Positions 24,401-35,745 of a stretch of DNA of 64,000 bases are shown here, piece after piece. Origin of the DNA: Macrobrachium rosenbergii (taxonomy: Eukaryota > Arthropoda > Malacostraca > Decapoda > Palaemonidae). The notes under the pieces were generated by a model that had not been told where the DNA came from, searched no databases, and was given only the letters and a program-made list of their open reading frames with translations. The DNA lies in assembly GCF_040412425.1 (NCBI RefSeq), contig NC_089749.1:31833313-31897312 (forward strand), read 5' to 3'. Each line of letters opens with the position of its first letter. Position 1 is the first letter of the stretch. Made by a program: the position numbers and the translations under genes.

Positions 24401-27320
24401 GAGGATAGAGGCAAGGAGGGTTTTTCAGGTTTCCAGGCAAGGTTTCGTATTCAGTGCTTTCGAATATACTTCTTGCTTAAGCCTAGCAAGTTTTTCCCTT
24501 CTCCCTCAACACGGAGGTTGATGTCGCAAGATCTTTGACAGTGCATTTGGTCCCGACGGGTTGCTCTCCAGGACCAGTGGGAATTCCTGTCTACGGTTCC
24601 TGTCTTGCTTCTTGCCACGTCTCTTGTGGTTGGGGAGGATGTTAGTCGAAGGCTCACTCCCTTCCCCTCTCTGAATGTCGTTCTTGGCCTCCTGAGCAGT
24701 GGAGGTATTTTGCCAAGAGGAAGGAAGAAGGCGCCATCTTGGAAGGGGTTTTCTCTTCCTTCGATGGCCGCTTCTCAATCGCTGTCTGTTTTCTTTTATG
24801 CATTCTTCCTTCAGTTGCTTCTTCTTCCTGGGAAGATTTTACCCCTTCCCATTCTCCCATAGCTTTGACTTTGGAAGTTTTGAGAGAGGGTTCACGAGAT
24901 ATTTTCTCTCTGGGTACCCCGGCTTTCCCTGGGTGGGAGGTTCCCTTCCCTGTGAGTGAAGAGGCAGCACCATCTTGTTCTTTTTCAGGATTGAAGGCTC
25001 AGAAGACATCTGGACTTTTATAGGTCTGCCAGAAGTACCAACCTTTGGTGGCCTATTACCCCATTTACTGCCCTCTCGCTTGACCGTGTCGTCCACCTTC
25101 GATAGTTGACAGCCCTGCTACTCTCCCCCTAGCCTAGCTGCACTAGTGTTGCCACTTCAGTTTTTGGTGTACCCTGACCACCGTTTTGAGTCGGCGGCTG
25201 CAGAGGCTAGTCCATCTCCTCTTCGTAGTCCTGTAATTTCAGATCTGTAGGCAGCGTATCCCTCTCTTAGCTTTGGAGCCCCTTCGGTGATCTCACCTCT
25301 ACCCCTGCTCCATCGGCAGGGTATCCTTCTCAGAACTTTGGAACTCCTTCGGTGGTGGTGGTTTTTCTCCTGCTCTGTCGGCAGCATTTCCCTTGCAGAG
25401 CTTTGGAGCCCCTTCCACCGTGGTGACTTCTAGCGCTCCGTTCTCTGATGCTCTCATGAAAGCAGTGGTTGACGGAGTCAACATTTTTTTTTTTCCTAAC
25501 ATACAGACCCTCGGTCTCTGCATATGGGGTTATCTTTCCCATATGTGAAGACCTCGGGTTTGTGTTTTAGGAAAAATACAAATTACTGTAAAATCTGTTA
25601 TTTTTCACTCCAGCAGAGATCAGCGATCAGAGAATCTACAGCAGTGTTGTCTTCCCCATCTCCCTTTTCGTGCTCGAAGGAAGGATCCCATCTCAGCTGC
25701 CATGACAGTTCGTGATACAACAGCTCTACCTGCTCCCAAACAGAGAACCTCTACTGCAGCGACCAATGGCTATAAGTTGATGTCTTCTTCTCCTGCTCTT
25801 TCCACAGAGTTTCTCGCTCGGGCTGTGATATCAAGGCTCCTGTTATGAAACTATGACGGATGTGAGAAATTCTGCACAGCCGTGGACGGGTTTCCAGCCT
25901 AGGCCGTTGTCTCCTTGTCGCTTGCATGTCTGTGGCAGTCTCCATCATTCCTCAACTCCATCCTGTTGACGCTCTCCCAAGAGACCCTCTGATCGTCATT
26001 CCAGCTCCCAAGACTGTGTCCTGTTGAGCGTCCGAGTCCATGAAGTCTCGCACGTATGTGCAGTTACTTCCAGTCAGCCATTCAGCCTCGCTCCTCAGCG
26101 TCTCATCTCTTGCATTCTCACTCTCCAAGGAGAGATCAGGTTTGCACTGCCATAGACATGATAGCTTGGACTTACGGCTGTATAATGACATCACAGCTAC
26201 CGCACGGGTTTGTGGAAGTAGTCTGTGGATGGTGTGGCCAGAAATCGAACATTGACCTCGCTCATGTGAAGATTTGGGAAGGGAACGGGTTGGTCTACTG
26301 CCATGCCACATTGAATGACTAATGCCCACCCAATCACTGCCTTGTTCAATTCTGTCAAGTGAAGAGCATTGATAGATCTTTGTTCATATGCAGGACAAGT
26401 CTGTGGCCACGGAAGTAGCTCTCCTGCAGATGGACGTAATCTTCCTGACGTCCGTGGCTGTCACTCCTCTGCTGACGGACACAGAAAGTCCTGTCCTCAT
26501 CCCTCGCTCACATGATGGACGGGTTCCAGTTATGTCAGGAACAGGCCTTCCCAACAGTTGTACGTCTCGAGTGCGTCCAGTGCAAGTTCGAAGAAAAGAC
26601 GATAAAGCTCCATTCAAGAAATCCCGAGTAGAGGATCCTTCCTTGGTGCTCCCTTCTGGTGTTATGCACACCAAAAATCCAGACCACCTTCATTCGAGCG
26701 CCCAACGATGGCCCTTGTCTCCTCAGTGTTCACTTCACACTCCCAAGAGGTTCCGAGATCGTGATTCCTATTCTTACGGATGTTTGGATAGGCTGTTCCA
26801 TAATGATGGATTCTTCGCTTTGCCTTCGTTGAGTTTCGCATTCTCCTAAGAGAAACCATGACTACCACTCGTTTTTGTCTGAGGAAGACCGTAGATGAGA
26901 CAGCCGTGGACATGATTCCCACGGACGTGATTCCCATGGCCGTAGATGTGATTCCCACAGCCGCAGACTTGATTCCACAGCCTTGGAGGTGATTGGAAAT
27001 CATGTCTGGAGGAGTGATCCGCATGGCTGCGGGCATATTTCCGATGTTTAGGGACGTGATGCGGACGGTCAGGAACGTGATTTGGATGACGGGTCGTGAC
27101 TCAGATGGCCGTGGATGTGATTTGGACAGCCATGGACGTCACCCTAGCCATTCTAAACAACCCTACAGTAGTCAACCAATTCTGATCGTGCAAGGTTTTT
27201 TCCTGGTGCAATCGGAATTATTTCCTACCCCACGGGTCTACGGCTCAGGTCTACTCCTTGGTGCAACAACCTCAGTGTTCTCTTCTCTTTTGCAATACTA
27301 CTCTTAGCAAGGATGAAGAC
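24400..27320. other. GC-richer block, possibly gag-like retroelement debris
   Basis: Composition rises sharply against the flanking intron, with many open fragments of 70-150 codons (for example 26388-26849 on + and 25952-26329 on -). Peptides are Ser/Pro/Arg-rich and end in a stretch at about 26870-27150 with repeated words like GTGATTCCCATGGCCGTAGA, giving Arg-Asp-Ser-His type repeats. The look is that of a DIRS or LTR element gag, but no RT, protease, zinc knuckle or integrase motif was seen, so the family is unknown. A short hairpin-like GGTTTGTGTTTTAGGAAAAA / TACAAATTACTG end is near 25555. Confidence 0.3.
25240..25430 (+). repeat. Imperfect tandem repeat, about 70-bp unit, three copies
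   Basis: Each unit contains a GGCAG..TCC word, AGCTTTGGAGCCCCTTC or a close variant, and CTCC/GGTGG. Copies start at about 25248, 25315 and 25378. It lies inside the GC-richer gag-like block. Confidence 0.7.
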
Positions 27321-27339
27321 TAATTCTTGAAGATGGAAA

Positions 27340-27500
27340 GAGGGGTCCTGGTCTTCGGCTAGGTCTCCCCATTCCTTCTCACCTTCTCTCAAAGAGGCAA
27401 GAGGACTTAGCCTAATGGTGAGACGACAACTACCCATTCCTTCCCATCCTCTCTCAGAGAGATGAGTGGACCTAGCTAATGGTACGACGACTACCTTCCA
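27340..27500 (+). repeat. Two-copy direct repeat of about 70 bp
   Basis: CCCATTCCTTCTCACCTTCT, GAGGACTTAGCCTAATGGT and GACGAC are followed by the same order of words at about 27434-27495 (CCCATTCCTTCCCATCCTCT, GTGGACCTAGCTAATGGTA, CGACGAC). Confidence 0.75.
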
Positions 27501-27574
27501 CTTGGGGGTTATACACTTCCTCCAGAGATACTTTGTGCCTCAAAACATCAACTGACGGACATTCACAAACACTT

Positions 27575-27955
27575 GAAGAGGTTAGGTAAGTTGAGTACTT
27601 AACCTAACTTAGCCTAGCCTAACTGGTTCTTGTCTAACCTTACCAGACCTCCTTTTCAGTATCCTGGAGCTACTTGTCTAATGGCATCAACCACAATGTA
27701 GTCTCTTGCTCTGCAAGGATTAGGTTGGCTTAGGTTTGGTTGGGTACTTAGCCTAGCTTAACTTGTTCTAGCTTAACCCTACCAATCCTGCACTTCATTA
27801 TCCTGGGATTTCTGGCATCAGCCAGAAGGTAGTTAACCGTTCTTCAAGGTTTGGGTTTGGTAAGGTTAGGCTGGGTTCTTAACCTAACCTAGCTTATTAT
27901 AAATTAAACCTAGCCTAGCCTTGCCTTGCCTAGCTCGACCTAATCTGCACCTCAA
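27575..27955. repeat. Cluster of CCTAA/CCTAGC-type words
   Basis: Words such as ACCTAACTTAGCCTAGCCTA, TTAGGTTGGCTTAGGTTTGG and AACCTAACCTAGC occur repeatedly in both orientations for about 380 bp. The spacing is irregular, so this is a degenerate low-complexity tract and not an ordered array. Confidence 0.6.
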
Positions 27956-28059
27956 GAACCTGGATCATCTTAGATCTCTAAGCCTCTGCATCAAAGGATA
28001 GGCATTCCACAGTGTTGTTAAGGAACAGTACCGTGGTAGTTCCTTAGTCAACAAGAAGC

Positions 28060-28240
28060 GGGGGTTGGCTTGTGTCCTATCATCTCTTCAGTTGATGGTG
28101 CAGGTGCACAGGTTAGTAGTAGTACACTCAGCACAGTGGTCAACTAGACGCACTCCATTGGTGGTGTGGGTGCTCAGGTTTGCAGTAGCACACGCATCAC
28201 AGCAGTTAACCAGACACACTCCAGGATGGTGGATGTATGA
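28060..28240 (+). repeat. Two-copy direct repeat of about 75 bp
   Basis: GGTGCAGGTGCACAGGTTAG, GTAGTACACTCAGCACAG, GGTCAACTAGACGCACTCCA are followed by GGTGTGGGTGCTCAGGTTTG, CAGTAGCACACGCATCACAG, CAGTTAACCAGACACACTCC. Confidence 0.7.
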
Positions 28241-28364
28241 CAGACAAGTTTGGTTTTGCATCCATGAATCAAGCCTTGAGCTTGCAACTTCCCATTGTTT
28301 TGCCCGATTCACCGGGAGATCAACAGTATCTCCAAACTAAGTTCCGATAACTTGTGTTTGTATC

Positions 28365-28515
28365 GCCGACTTCCGCTTACTGGCGCCAATGGTTGGATAT
28401 TGGCGCCAATACATACCTAACAGAGGCACTGAAAATCACCAATTTTTTATTATCGGCGATTTTCGGTTATCATCACACCCTCAGAAGGAACCAGCCAATA
28501 ACTGGGGACTGCCTG
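28365..28515. mobile_element. 5'-truncated MITE of the CAGGCAGTCCCC family
   Basis: The right end reads AATAACTGGGGACTGCCTG followed by TA, the inverse of CAGGCAGTCCCC. Inside are GCCGACTTCCGCTTACTGGC, ATTGGCGCCAATACATACCT, AACAGAGGCACTGA and TTATCATCACACCCTCAGAA, all of which occur in the complete copy at 45028-45339. The left terminal repeat is missing or unrecognisable. Confidence 0.75.
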
Positions 28516-29440
28516 TACATGATGTATGTGATGAAATCATGTTTTGGGATGAAATTTCAATAACTGCATGATGCACAAGATCGGAAGATACACGAGTATA
28601 TACGCAAATTATGGTTCTTTTATATCCTGTATATTTTGAGTTTCACAGAATGGTTCTGTTGGAAATAAACTGTTCTTGTGTATGTATGGAGCAAGCTTCA
28701 GTTCCAAAATCCCAAAAATCCCAAAACTGAAACGTGTGGCGCCAGTTACAAGAACTAAAGGTGGCTGATTCAAGAACATCCTGGATCATGGGAGTTCCCA
28801 GACCATGGAATGCTGGATTTTCGAGGTCAGACTGTATCGCAGTATGTACAGGAGAGTGGGAGATCAGTGTAACTTGAAATTTTGTTGGGGAATGTACTGC
28901 ACCTCCCTGTCCCAGGACATCATCTATATATTTGCCTATAAATATACCAAGGGATTGTTGGTTTTAGTTCTTGTCTTTTATGGTAGTATGTCAGCTATAA
29001 TAGTAATTTTGCAAACTAAAATACAAATAAATATTAGAAAAAACATGTATACCTCACTAAAAGGTCCTGAATCTCCCCATCTTAGTAATATTGTAAATAT
29101 TTTACCATAAATATACTCAGAATGAATTTGTTACTGATTTTAGTTCTTATCTGTTATGATATTGTGTGAGCTGTAATTGTAATTTTACAAAATATAATGA
29201 AAAGATATTAAAAAAACATGTATAACTTGGTAAAATTAGCATATTTTTACGAGTTCCTTGGAAGAGAGGCCCTGCGCAGGGTTGGAAATATTCATTTTCA
29301 ACTTCCTGTGGAAGGTACACAAAATTTTTCATAATTTTTTTTCTTATACCATGTGCATTTGCATATCTTCTTCTTTCCATTGATGTATTTTTAAAAATTG
29401 GTCATCCTTAAAGTTTGCCTGGTCTAGGGGTATTCTTAAT
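28516..29440. other. Intron DNA with diverged direct repeat
   Basis: Two related segments of about 100 bp are present: about 28960-29045 (TTGTTGGTTTTAGTTCTTGT, GTCAGCTATAATAGTAATTT, ATTAGAAAAAACATGTATA) and about 29125-29225 (TTACTGATTTTAGTTCTTAT, GTGAGCTGTAATTGTAATTT, ATTAAAAAAACATGTATAAC). No coding feature was seen. Confidence 0.5.
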
Positions 29441-31310
29441 ATATATTTTAGCCCGGCCAGTAAGGGCTAACTTTTGTCAGTTAACAAAGCAGATACATGA
29501 GTGGGCGGTTTGCCTTGCCAACAAGCTGTCAGCCATGTACATTCCAAGAATGAGGAATGATTTGGCCTATGACAAATAGAAGAAACAAAGCAGTCCTTAC
29601 ACCTTTACCAGAGGAACTCTGTTTGAGCTGGTGGAATCCCTAGTGATTGAGCTGTTCACCAAGCAACTCAACAGGAGGCTCCCATTGTTCTAACACCTGT
29701 GGGACAACCTGGAAATATGTGCCTTTCTTTCACTCAGTCGGATCCACCAAGGCGTCAACTATGTATTCGTCACCATGTGGCTCAGAATACCCTGATAACT
29801 CCTTTGTTAGCTAAAGTCAAGTGGCTTGCTGGGTCTCTTGTAAGGCTCGCTGGGAGATTCCCAGTGGCCACTCTCCCAACAGGAGAAGTGGCTTATCCTC
29901 GGTGATTGATGTCGTAGAGGGGACATTCTCCAGTTATAGCTGCTGTTCAGCAGATCATAGACCTCCTTGTCTGCCTTTGAGAAAAGCTCTTCTCAGTCTC
30001 CTGTGTGAAAGGCTATAGTTGCCATGACCCAGGCCTTCAAACTGAAGGGCATAGATCTCATGGTCTGGTTGAGCTGTGTATACCTGGGCTTTGGCTTCCA
30101 GGATGGGACATAACTTTTCCTATATGGCCCAACTCAAGCTCCATATAAGGTCTTTAGGGAGGCTTCAACCTGTGATCTTGATGAAGCATATTGGTGGATA
30201 AACAGCCTTCTTATATTTTGGAGGATTGGAGTCTTCACATTGTGGTGAAAACACAAAACTTACCGCTCTCTGATGAAATATGCAAGAGCTCTCCAGGACC
30301 TTGCCTTTGTTCCAGATGAGTGGTTTCTCAACCTGGTATGAGGCATGGATGCTACATAAGTAGGAATTAATCTCTTAAACCAGAGAGTTGGCACTTAATT
30401 GCTAATACATTAGCAGCAAACAAGAGGTAGGTATCTAGGAACCCCTTTTCTTTCTTGCTGAGTGATGTAATCAAACGATTAATGGTACTTCTAAAAAGTG
30501 GACAGTTCCATAGTTCGGTTGAAAACTCACAAAGTAAGGGGACAAAGAACCACCCTTGGAATTTTAGAGTAACTTTTCCGTAACAAGTGGTGATGGCATG
30601 TCTCTACATCAGATACCTTTACCTCATTCTACCTGAGGGGCATTGATGTCCCAAAACTCAATCTCCTTGGGATCTGTGGTCGCTACTCAACAGGTTGTAT
30701 ATAATCACCCAGCTCCTTAAACAGTAAAGCATCATGCTTTAGATACTCAGAGGGCCTAAGGCTTGGGTTGAAGGGTATAGTGACTGTCTTCTCTTCCTTC
30801 CTCCTTTTTCCTCCTTTGCAGTGCAGCAGCTGAGCCCGTGCACAGATGCAGGTGTCTTACTCAATTGAGCAACCAGTTTTAGAACCTTGATAAGTAAGAT
30901 GTGGCCCTTTCTACTTTCTCCTATAAAAGAGCAGCTGTGGTAGATCTATACTGTAAACCTATCAATTGTAATGGCTAGGTTTAGCTGTCTTCCAATTTGT
31001 TTAACTTTTACAGGGGTTACACAGTTCTCCAAGGATTTCTCTACTTGAGCGAGACTCCAGACACTCGCCTAGGTTCTGGGGCTTATCACTTTGCTATTTG
31101 TATGTCAGACCTAATAGGAGGTTACGGGAGTCATTGCTCCTCTGTTCACAGTTTTGACCAGGAAAGTGACATTCTGGTTGGGTTACAGCTTCAAATCAGT
31201 TGAGAAACAACCTCCCACCTAAGGAGTAAGTCTTCCTGCATAAAAGGATATGGGTTGTGTTTCCATACAAAATAACAAAACTTTAAAAGTAATCTGCATT
31301 ATTCCTTTGT
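29440..31310 (+). mobile_element. Decayed DIRS-like retroelement, 3' part (copy B2)
   Basis: At about 29530-29580 the sequence encodes KLSAMYIPRMRNDLAYD, corresponding to LSARYIPGxxNxxAD at the end of the DIRS RNase H domain and to 6070-6130 in copy B1. The words AGTCTCCTGTGTGAAAGGCT and CTTCAAACTGAAGGGCATAG parallel CCTGTGCAGTGAAAGGCTGT and CTTCAGACTGAAGTGCAAG in B1 (about 6578-6640). The end of the stretch (CACCTAAGGAGTAAGTC at about 31215) parallels CTACCTAAGGAGTTAATC at about 7735. RT is absent and all frames are broken. Confidence 0.55.
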
Positions 31311-31479
31311 ATACTTTTATCATAGATATTTCATACCTTAACCACTCCACTTTGTCCCTGATGCCAAAGGAAAAAGTATTTGTTGACAGCAGGTGTGTGA
31401 GGGTTTTCCCCCACTGCCGCAAACCACCTGTTAACTACCTTGTTATCAATTTAGAAAGTTTGAGTCCAGCTCACATTAA

Positions 31480-34054
31480 CCCTTAAACGCTGACTGGACG
31501 TATTATACATCAACTAAAATTGTCTGTCGGGTGCCAAGTGGACGTACGGTACGTCGATTACAAAAAGTTTTTTAAATATTCGCGGAAAAATAGTTATAGG
31601 CCTAGTTTGCGAAAGATTTTAAATCATGCGCCTTGAGGGATGCTGGGAGTTCACGGATCATGCTGTTGTTTTGTTTACAAGCATTACCCAGCTGCGCATG
31701 CGCGAATTTCTTTCTTCTCACACTACAAAGCATTAGCGATGCATCTCAGAAGTTCTTTCGTCACATTGTCGTAATTTTTGCACCGTTTTATATTAGCCGG
31801 TACATAAAGTTTTATATATATGAAAATATGTGCAATTTCATGTAGGATGCAACAAAAAATAACCCATGGTTGTAGCTTTTATAAGTTTTGAAAATTTTCA
31901 TATAAATCACGATAAGTGCCAAAATTTCAACCTTCGGTCAATTTTGACGCGACCGAAATGGTTGAAAAACGCAATTGTAAGCTAAAACTTTTACATTCTA
32001 GTAATATTCAATCATTTACCTTCATTTTGCAACAAATTGGAAGTCTCTAGCACAATATTTCAATTTATGGTGAATTTTTAAAAAAACTTTTTCCTTACGT
32101 CTGTGTGGTAACTCGGCCGAAAATCTCAGAAATTCTTTCGTCACTTTGTCATAATTTTTGCACCGTTTTATATTAGCCGTTACGTAAAGTTTTATATATG
32201 AAAATGTGTGCAATTTCATGTAAAATACAACAAAAAACAACCTATGGTTGTAGCTTTTATCAGTTTTGAAATATTTTCATATAAATCACGATAAGTGCCA
32301 AAATTTCAACCTTCAGTCAACTTTGACTCGACCGAAATGGTCGAAAAATGGAATTGTAAGCTAAAACTCTTACATTCTAGTAATATTCAATCATTTACCT
32401 TCATTTTGCAACAAATTGGAAGTCTCTGGCACAATATTTTAATTTATGGTGAATTTTTGAAAAAAACTTTTTCCTTACGCCCGAGGCAGTAACTTGGCCG
32501 AAAATCTCAGAAATTCTTTCGTCACTTTGTCATAATGTTTGCACCGTTTTATATTAGCCATTACATAAAGTTTTATATATGAAAATGTGCACAATTTCAT
32601 GTAGAATACAACAAAAAATAACTCATTGTTGTAGCTTTTATCATATTTTCATATAAATCACAATGTGCCAAAATTTCAATCTTCGGTCAGCTTTGACTCA
32701 ACCGAAATGGTCGAAAAACGCAATTGTAAGCTAAAACTCTTACATTTTAGTAACATTCAATCATTTACCTTCATTTTGCAACAAACGGGAAGTCTCTAGC
32801 ACAATATTTCGATTTATGGTGAATTTTTGAAAAAAAACTTTTTCCTTACCTCCGCGCACTGTAATGGCTGAAAATCTCATAATTTCTTTAGTCACCTTGT
32901 CGTAATTTTCACACCGTTTTCTATTAGGCATTACATAAAGTGTTATACATGAAAATGTGCGAAATTTCATGTAGAATACAACAAAATATAACTCATGGTT
33001 GTAGCTTTTATCAGTTTTGAAATATTTTATGTGAAATATTTTCATATAAATCACGATAAGTGCCAAAATTTAAACCTTTGATCAACTTTGGCTCGACCGA
33101 AATGGTCGAAAAATGCAATTGTAAGCTAAAATTCTTACATTCTAGTAACATTCAATCATTTACCTTCATTTTGCAACAAACGGGAAGTCTCTAGCACAAT
33201 ATTTTGATTTATGGTGAATTTTTGAAAAAAACTTTTTCCTTATCTCCACGCGCAGTAACTCTGCTGAAAATCTCAGAATTTCTTTAGTCACCTTGTCGTC
33301 ATTTTCGCACCGTTTTCTATTAGGCGTTACATAAAGTGTTATACATGAAAATGTGCACAATTTCATGTAGAATACAACAAAAAATAACTCATGGTTGTAG
33401 CTTTTATCAGTTTTGAAATATTTTCATATAGATCACGATAAATAGAAAAAATTCGACCTTCTGTCAACTTTAACTCGTCTGAAATGGTTGAAAAATGCAA
33501 TTGTAAGCTTAAACACTTACAGTCTAGCAATATTCAATCAATTACCTTCATTTTGCAACAAACGGGAAGTCTCTAGCACAATATTTCGATTTATAGTGAA
33601 TTTTTGAAAAAAACTTTTTTTACGTCCACTCGTTACAAATTCATGCATCATTTTGTGATAATATTTTCTCTGTGTTGCTTTGATTGTTTTACAGTTTGTT
33701 ATATACCAAAATCATCGCAATTTAGTGTACAATACAACGAAAAAAAAATCACTCATTAGCTTTAACCGTTTTGCTCACAGCGCGATTTGTATACAATTAT
33801 ATATGAAATTTTTTATTGCGCTGTGATATATTTGAATATTTATATATGATAATGATATTTTTTTTCATTTCTGATGGTTGCATACTAAACTTCAGGCAAT
33901 GACAAAAAAAGGAGCCAAAAATGAACTCTTAATCTTAAAAACTAAGCATGCTGTGATTTTTTGAAAAAAACTTTTTTTCCGCTTCGGCGCTAACTCCCGA
34001 ACACCGCCAGCATATGGCAGACACTTTTGTAAATAGAGGCTCGATGTTTAAGGG
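31480..34054 (-). mobile_element. piggyBac-type non-autonomous element with internal tandem repeats (copy 1)
   Basis: The element is flanked by TTAA on both sides (31476-31479 and 34055-34058), the target duplication used by piggyBac transposases. The left end is CCCTTAAACGCTGACTGGAC; the right end in reverse complement is CCCTTAAACATCGAGCCTC. CCCT directly after TTAA is a piggyBac-type end. There is no transposase frame. The interior consists of about five tandem units of 370-395 bp: the word AAGTCTCT recurs at 32041, 32420, 32790, 33185 and 33567. Orientation is set as minus because the second copy (54236-60399) is inverted relative to it. It is 2575 bp long and was probably mobilised in trans. 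Confidence 0.75.
31740..33620 (-). repeat. About 380-bp tandem repeat, five units, inside piggyBac-type copy 1
   Basis: Each unit carries TTTCGTCACTTTGTCATAAT, GCACCGTTTTATATTAGCC, GGTTGTAGCTTTTATCAG, GACCGAAATGGTCGAAAAA and CAATTGTAAGCTAAAAC. On the minus strand most units keep a frame of about 65-100 codons with the same peptide signature (for example KRCENYDKVTKE and KYCARDF or NIVLETS). The same unit is present in the other orientation at 54.7-55.86 and 59.87-60.3 kb. Confidence 0.85.
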
Positions 34055-34072
34055 TTAAGAAATATTCTTACG

Positions 34073-34136
34073 TAAAAGGCACTGGTTTTTATACTTTTGA
34101 AAATTTTTTTTTAGTATAGAAACCAGTGCCTTTTAT
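34073..34136. repeat. Hairpin, 24-bp arms
   Basis: TAAAAGGCACTGGTTTTTAT ACT at 34073-34096 is inverted at 34113-34136 (AGTATAGAAACCAGTGCCTT TTAT) with one mismatch and a 16-bp AT-rich loop. It lies 18 bp outside the piggyBac-type element and may be a terminal foldback of old mobile DNA. Confidence 0.8.
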
Positions 34137-35475
34137 CATAATCCCTCATCAACCACCCTGCTAAGACCCCAGTGCTGATAGAAAAAATAATGGCAGCAGG
34201 TGAATGGGGGTTTCCTCCACTGACCCTCCTACCAGCAGTTTAAGGACCTTGTTACCATGTTGTAAACAACCAATTCCAGCTCACAATGAAGGACGTTCTT
34301 TCAGCAAAGGCTTTGGTTGTAAACCTATGAAAAATAAAAATTATTTAAAATTTGTTACATTGCATATTGGTATGTACAGTGTATCTTTTTTAATGAAAAT
34401 TAGTGTTTTAGAATTTTATGTATTAGAACATTTATTTCTTCTGTAAGCACTGTGACTTGAAGTTGCAGGCATTACTTACTTTGCAGTAAGTGTAATCATG
34501 TGTGAGGACTTATGTGCACTGTTCTACCTATTTTTTATAAATTTGTTTCTGAAATGTTTGTCTTTACCTTATTGAGGACTGAAGTATTTTGCTGTGATGG
34601 AAATTAGTATTCATATATTGGGGCAGACTGAATGGTTGGTTACTTTGTTAACTCAAAATTTATTGCCTGATCAGGTGAATCTTATTGGAAGACAACATGT
34701 GTGGAGTTGCTTCTTGTAGATGCTTAGACGAATGGCAGCACTAATATAAACAAGTTGGCAAGTACAACATAAACTTATTGGTGAAGGCTCACTCACCCAG
34801 TGCCGTATTCAGCAAACACTAAAACTGTTGTTTTGGATGCACTTTGCTGCAACAGGCAAATGGTTACATCTAAAATATTAGATATTTTAGATTGTTTCAT
34901 CACAACTCCATCAGTTTTGTGTGTCCAGGTTCATGTTCTTGGAGTGTCCCCAGACTCAACAGTCTTTTGTTTAGTAGACTGGAGGGTAGTAGTCTCATTA
35001 TGTATGCACTGCTAGGAAGCACAGGTACCCAACAGTCACCATCCCCACTGTTTTAGGCATCTGTAGTGCTGTTAACAGCTCTGTTGAGAATTCTCCAGCT
35101 TTTTTTCTCTGCAGGATTGCTATTTTTAGTGGATCATAATTTAAATATAATTTGAGTATAATCTCACAATTCCATTTAATTCACTTTTTCCCAGCCTTCC
35201 TCACACCCTTCCAGTATACTATGAACCCACAAAAAATATTTCATCCAAGAATAGAACTACATCCTCCTTGGGCTATGCCATAAGATATGAACTTATACAC
35301 GTGAAATATTTATAAAAAAAAAAAAGATGCCTATATACATGAAAGTGTGGAATAACATGCAATAGAAGATAAAAGATTTGGTAGTTCATACTAGTATGCA
35401 GTATGCACTGATGGGTCCAGATCCTAGTCAAGCATGGGATTTGCAGCCATATCATTCAACAAAACATGTCAGTCT
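34137..35475. other. Intron DNA, no recognised feature
   Basis: The stretch begins with sequence resembling 31370-31470 on the other side of the piggyBac-type element (GCAGCAGGTG.., CCAGCTCACAATGAAGG against CCAGCTCACATTAACCC). Otherwise it is AT-rich with no supported gene. Confidence 0.4.
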
Positions 35476-35479
35476 TCCT

Positions 35480-35745
35480 TGCCTAACAATGCTTCTATTT
35501 TCAGAGCAGAATTGGTGCAATAGGATCAGCCATTGAAATTATTAAAGGTATATCATCACAGAAATTCATTGTTTTTAGCAACTCTGGAAGTGCTATAGAA
35601 AAGATTTAGACGTGTAATACACAAAATACTTTTGCATATACAATGTGTAGGCATTAAAGGAAGTGAAGCTTTTAAAGCAGGTCAAAGATGCACTGTGACG
35701 GGATCACGTATTCCTATTAGTGAATATGTGTTTTGTCTTTGAATT
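35480..35745 (+). pseudogene. LINE RNase H-like fragment
   Basis: The forward peptide AIEIIKGISSQKFIVFSNSG, then SAIEKI, followed after a break by HIGIKGSEAFKAG and RIPISEYVF fits the C-terminal RNase H of jockey/I-type LINEs (typical FVIFSDSxSAL... WVPSHVGIxGNExAD...). The catalytic Asp of the SDS motif is Asn here. No RT is attached. Confidence 0.5.

Noticed and set aside
27575..27955. Telomere or interstitial telomeric array
   Set aside because: TTAGG-type words are irregular, in both orientations, with no tandem run.
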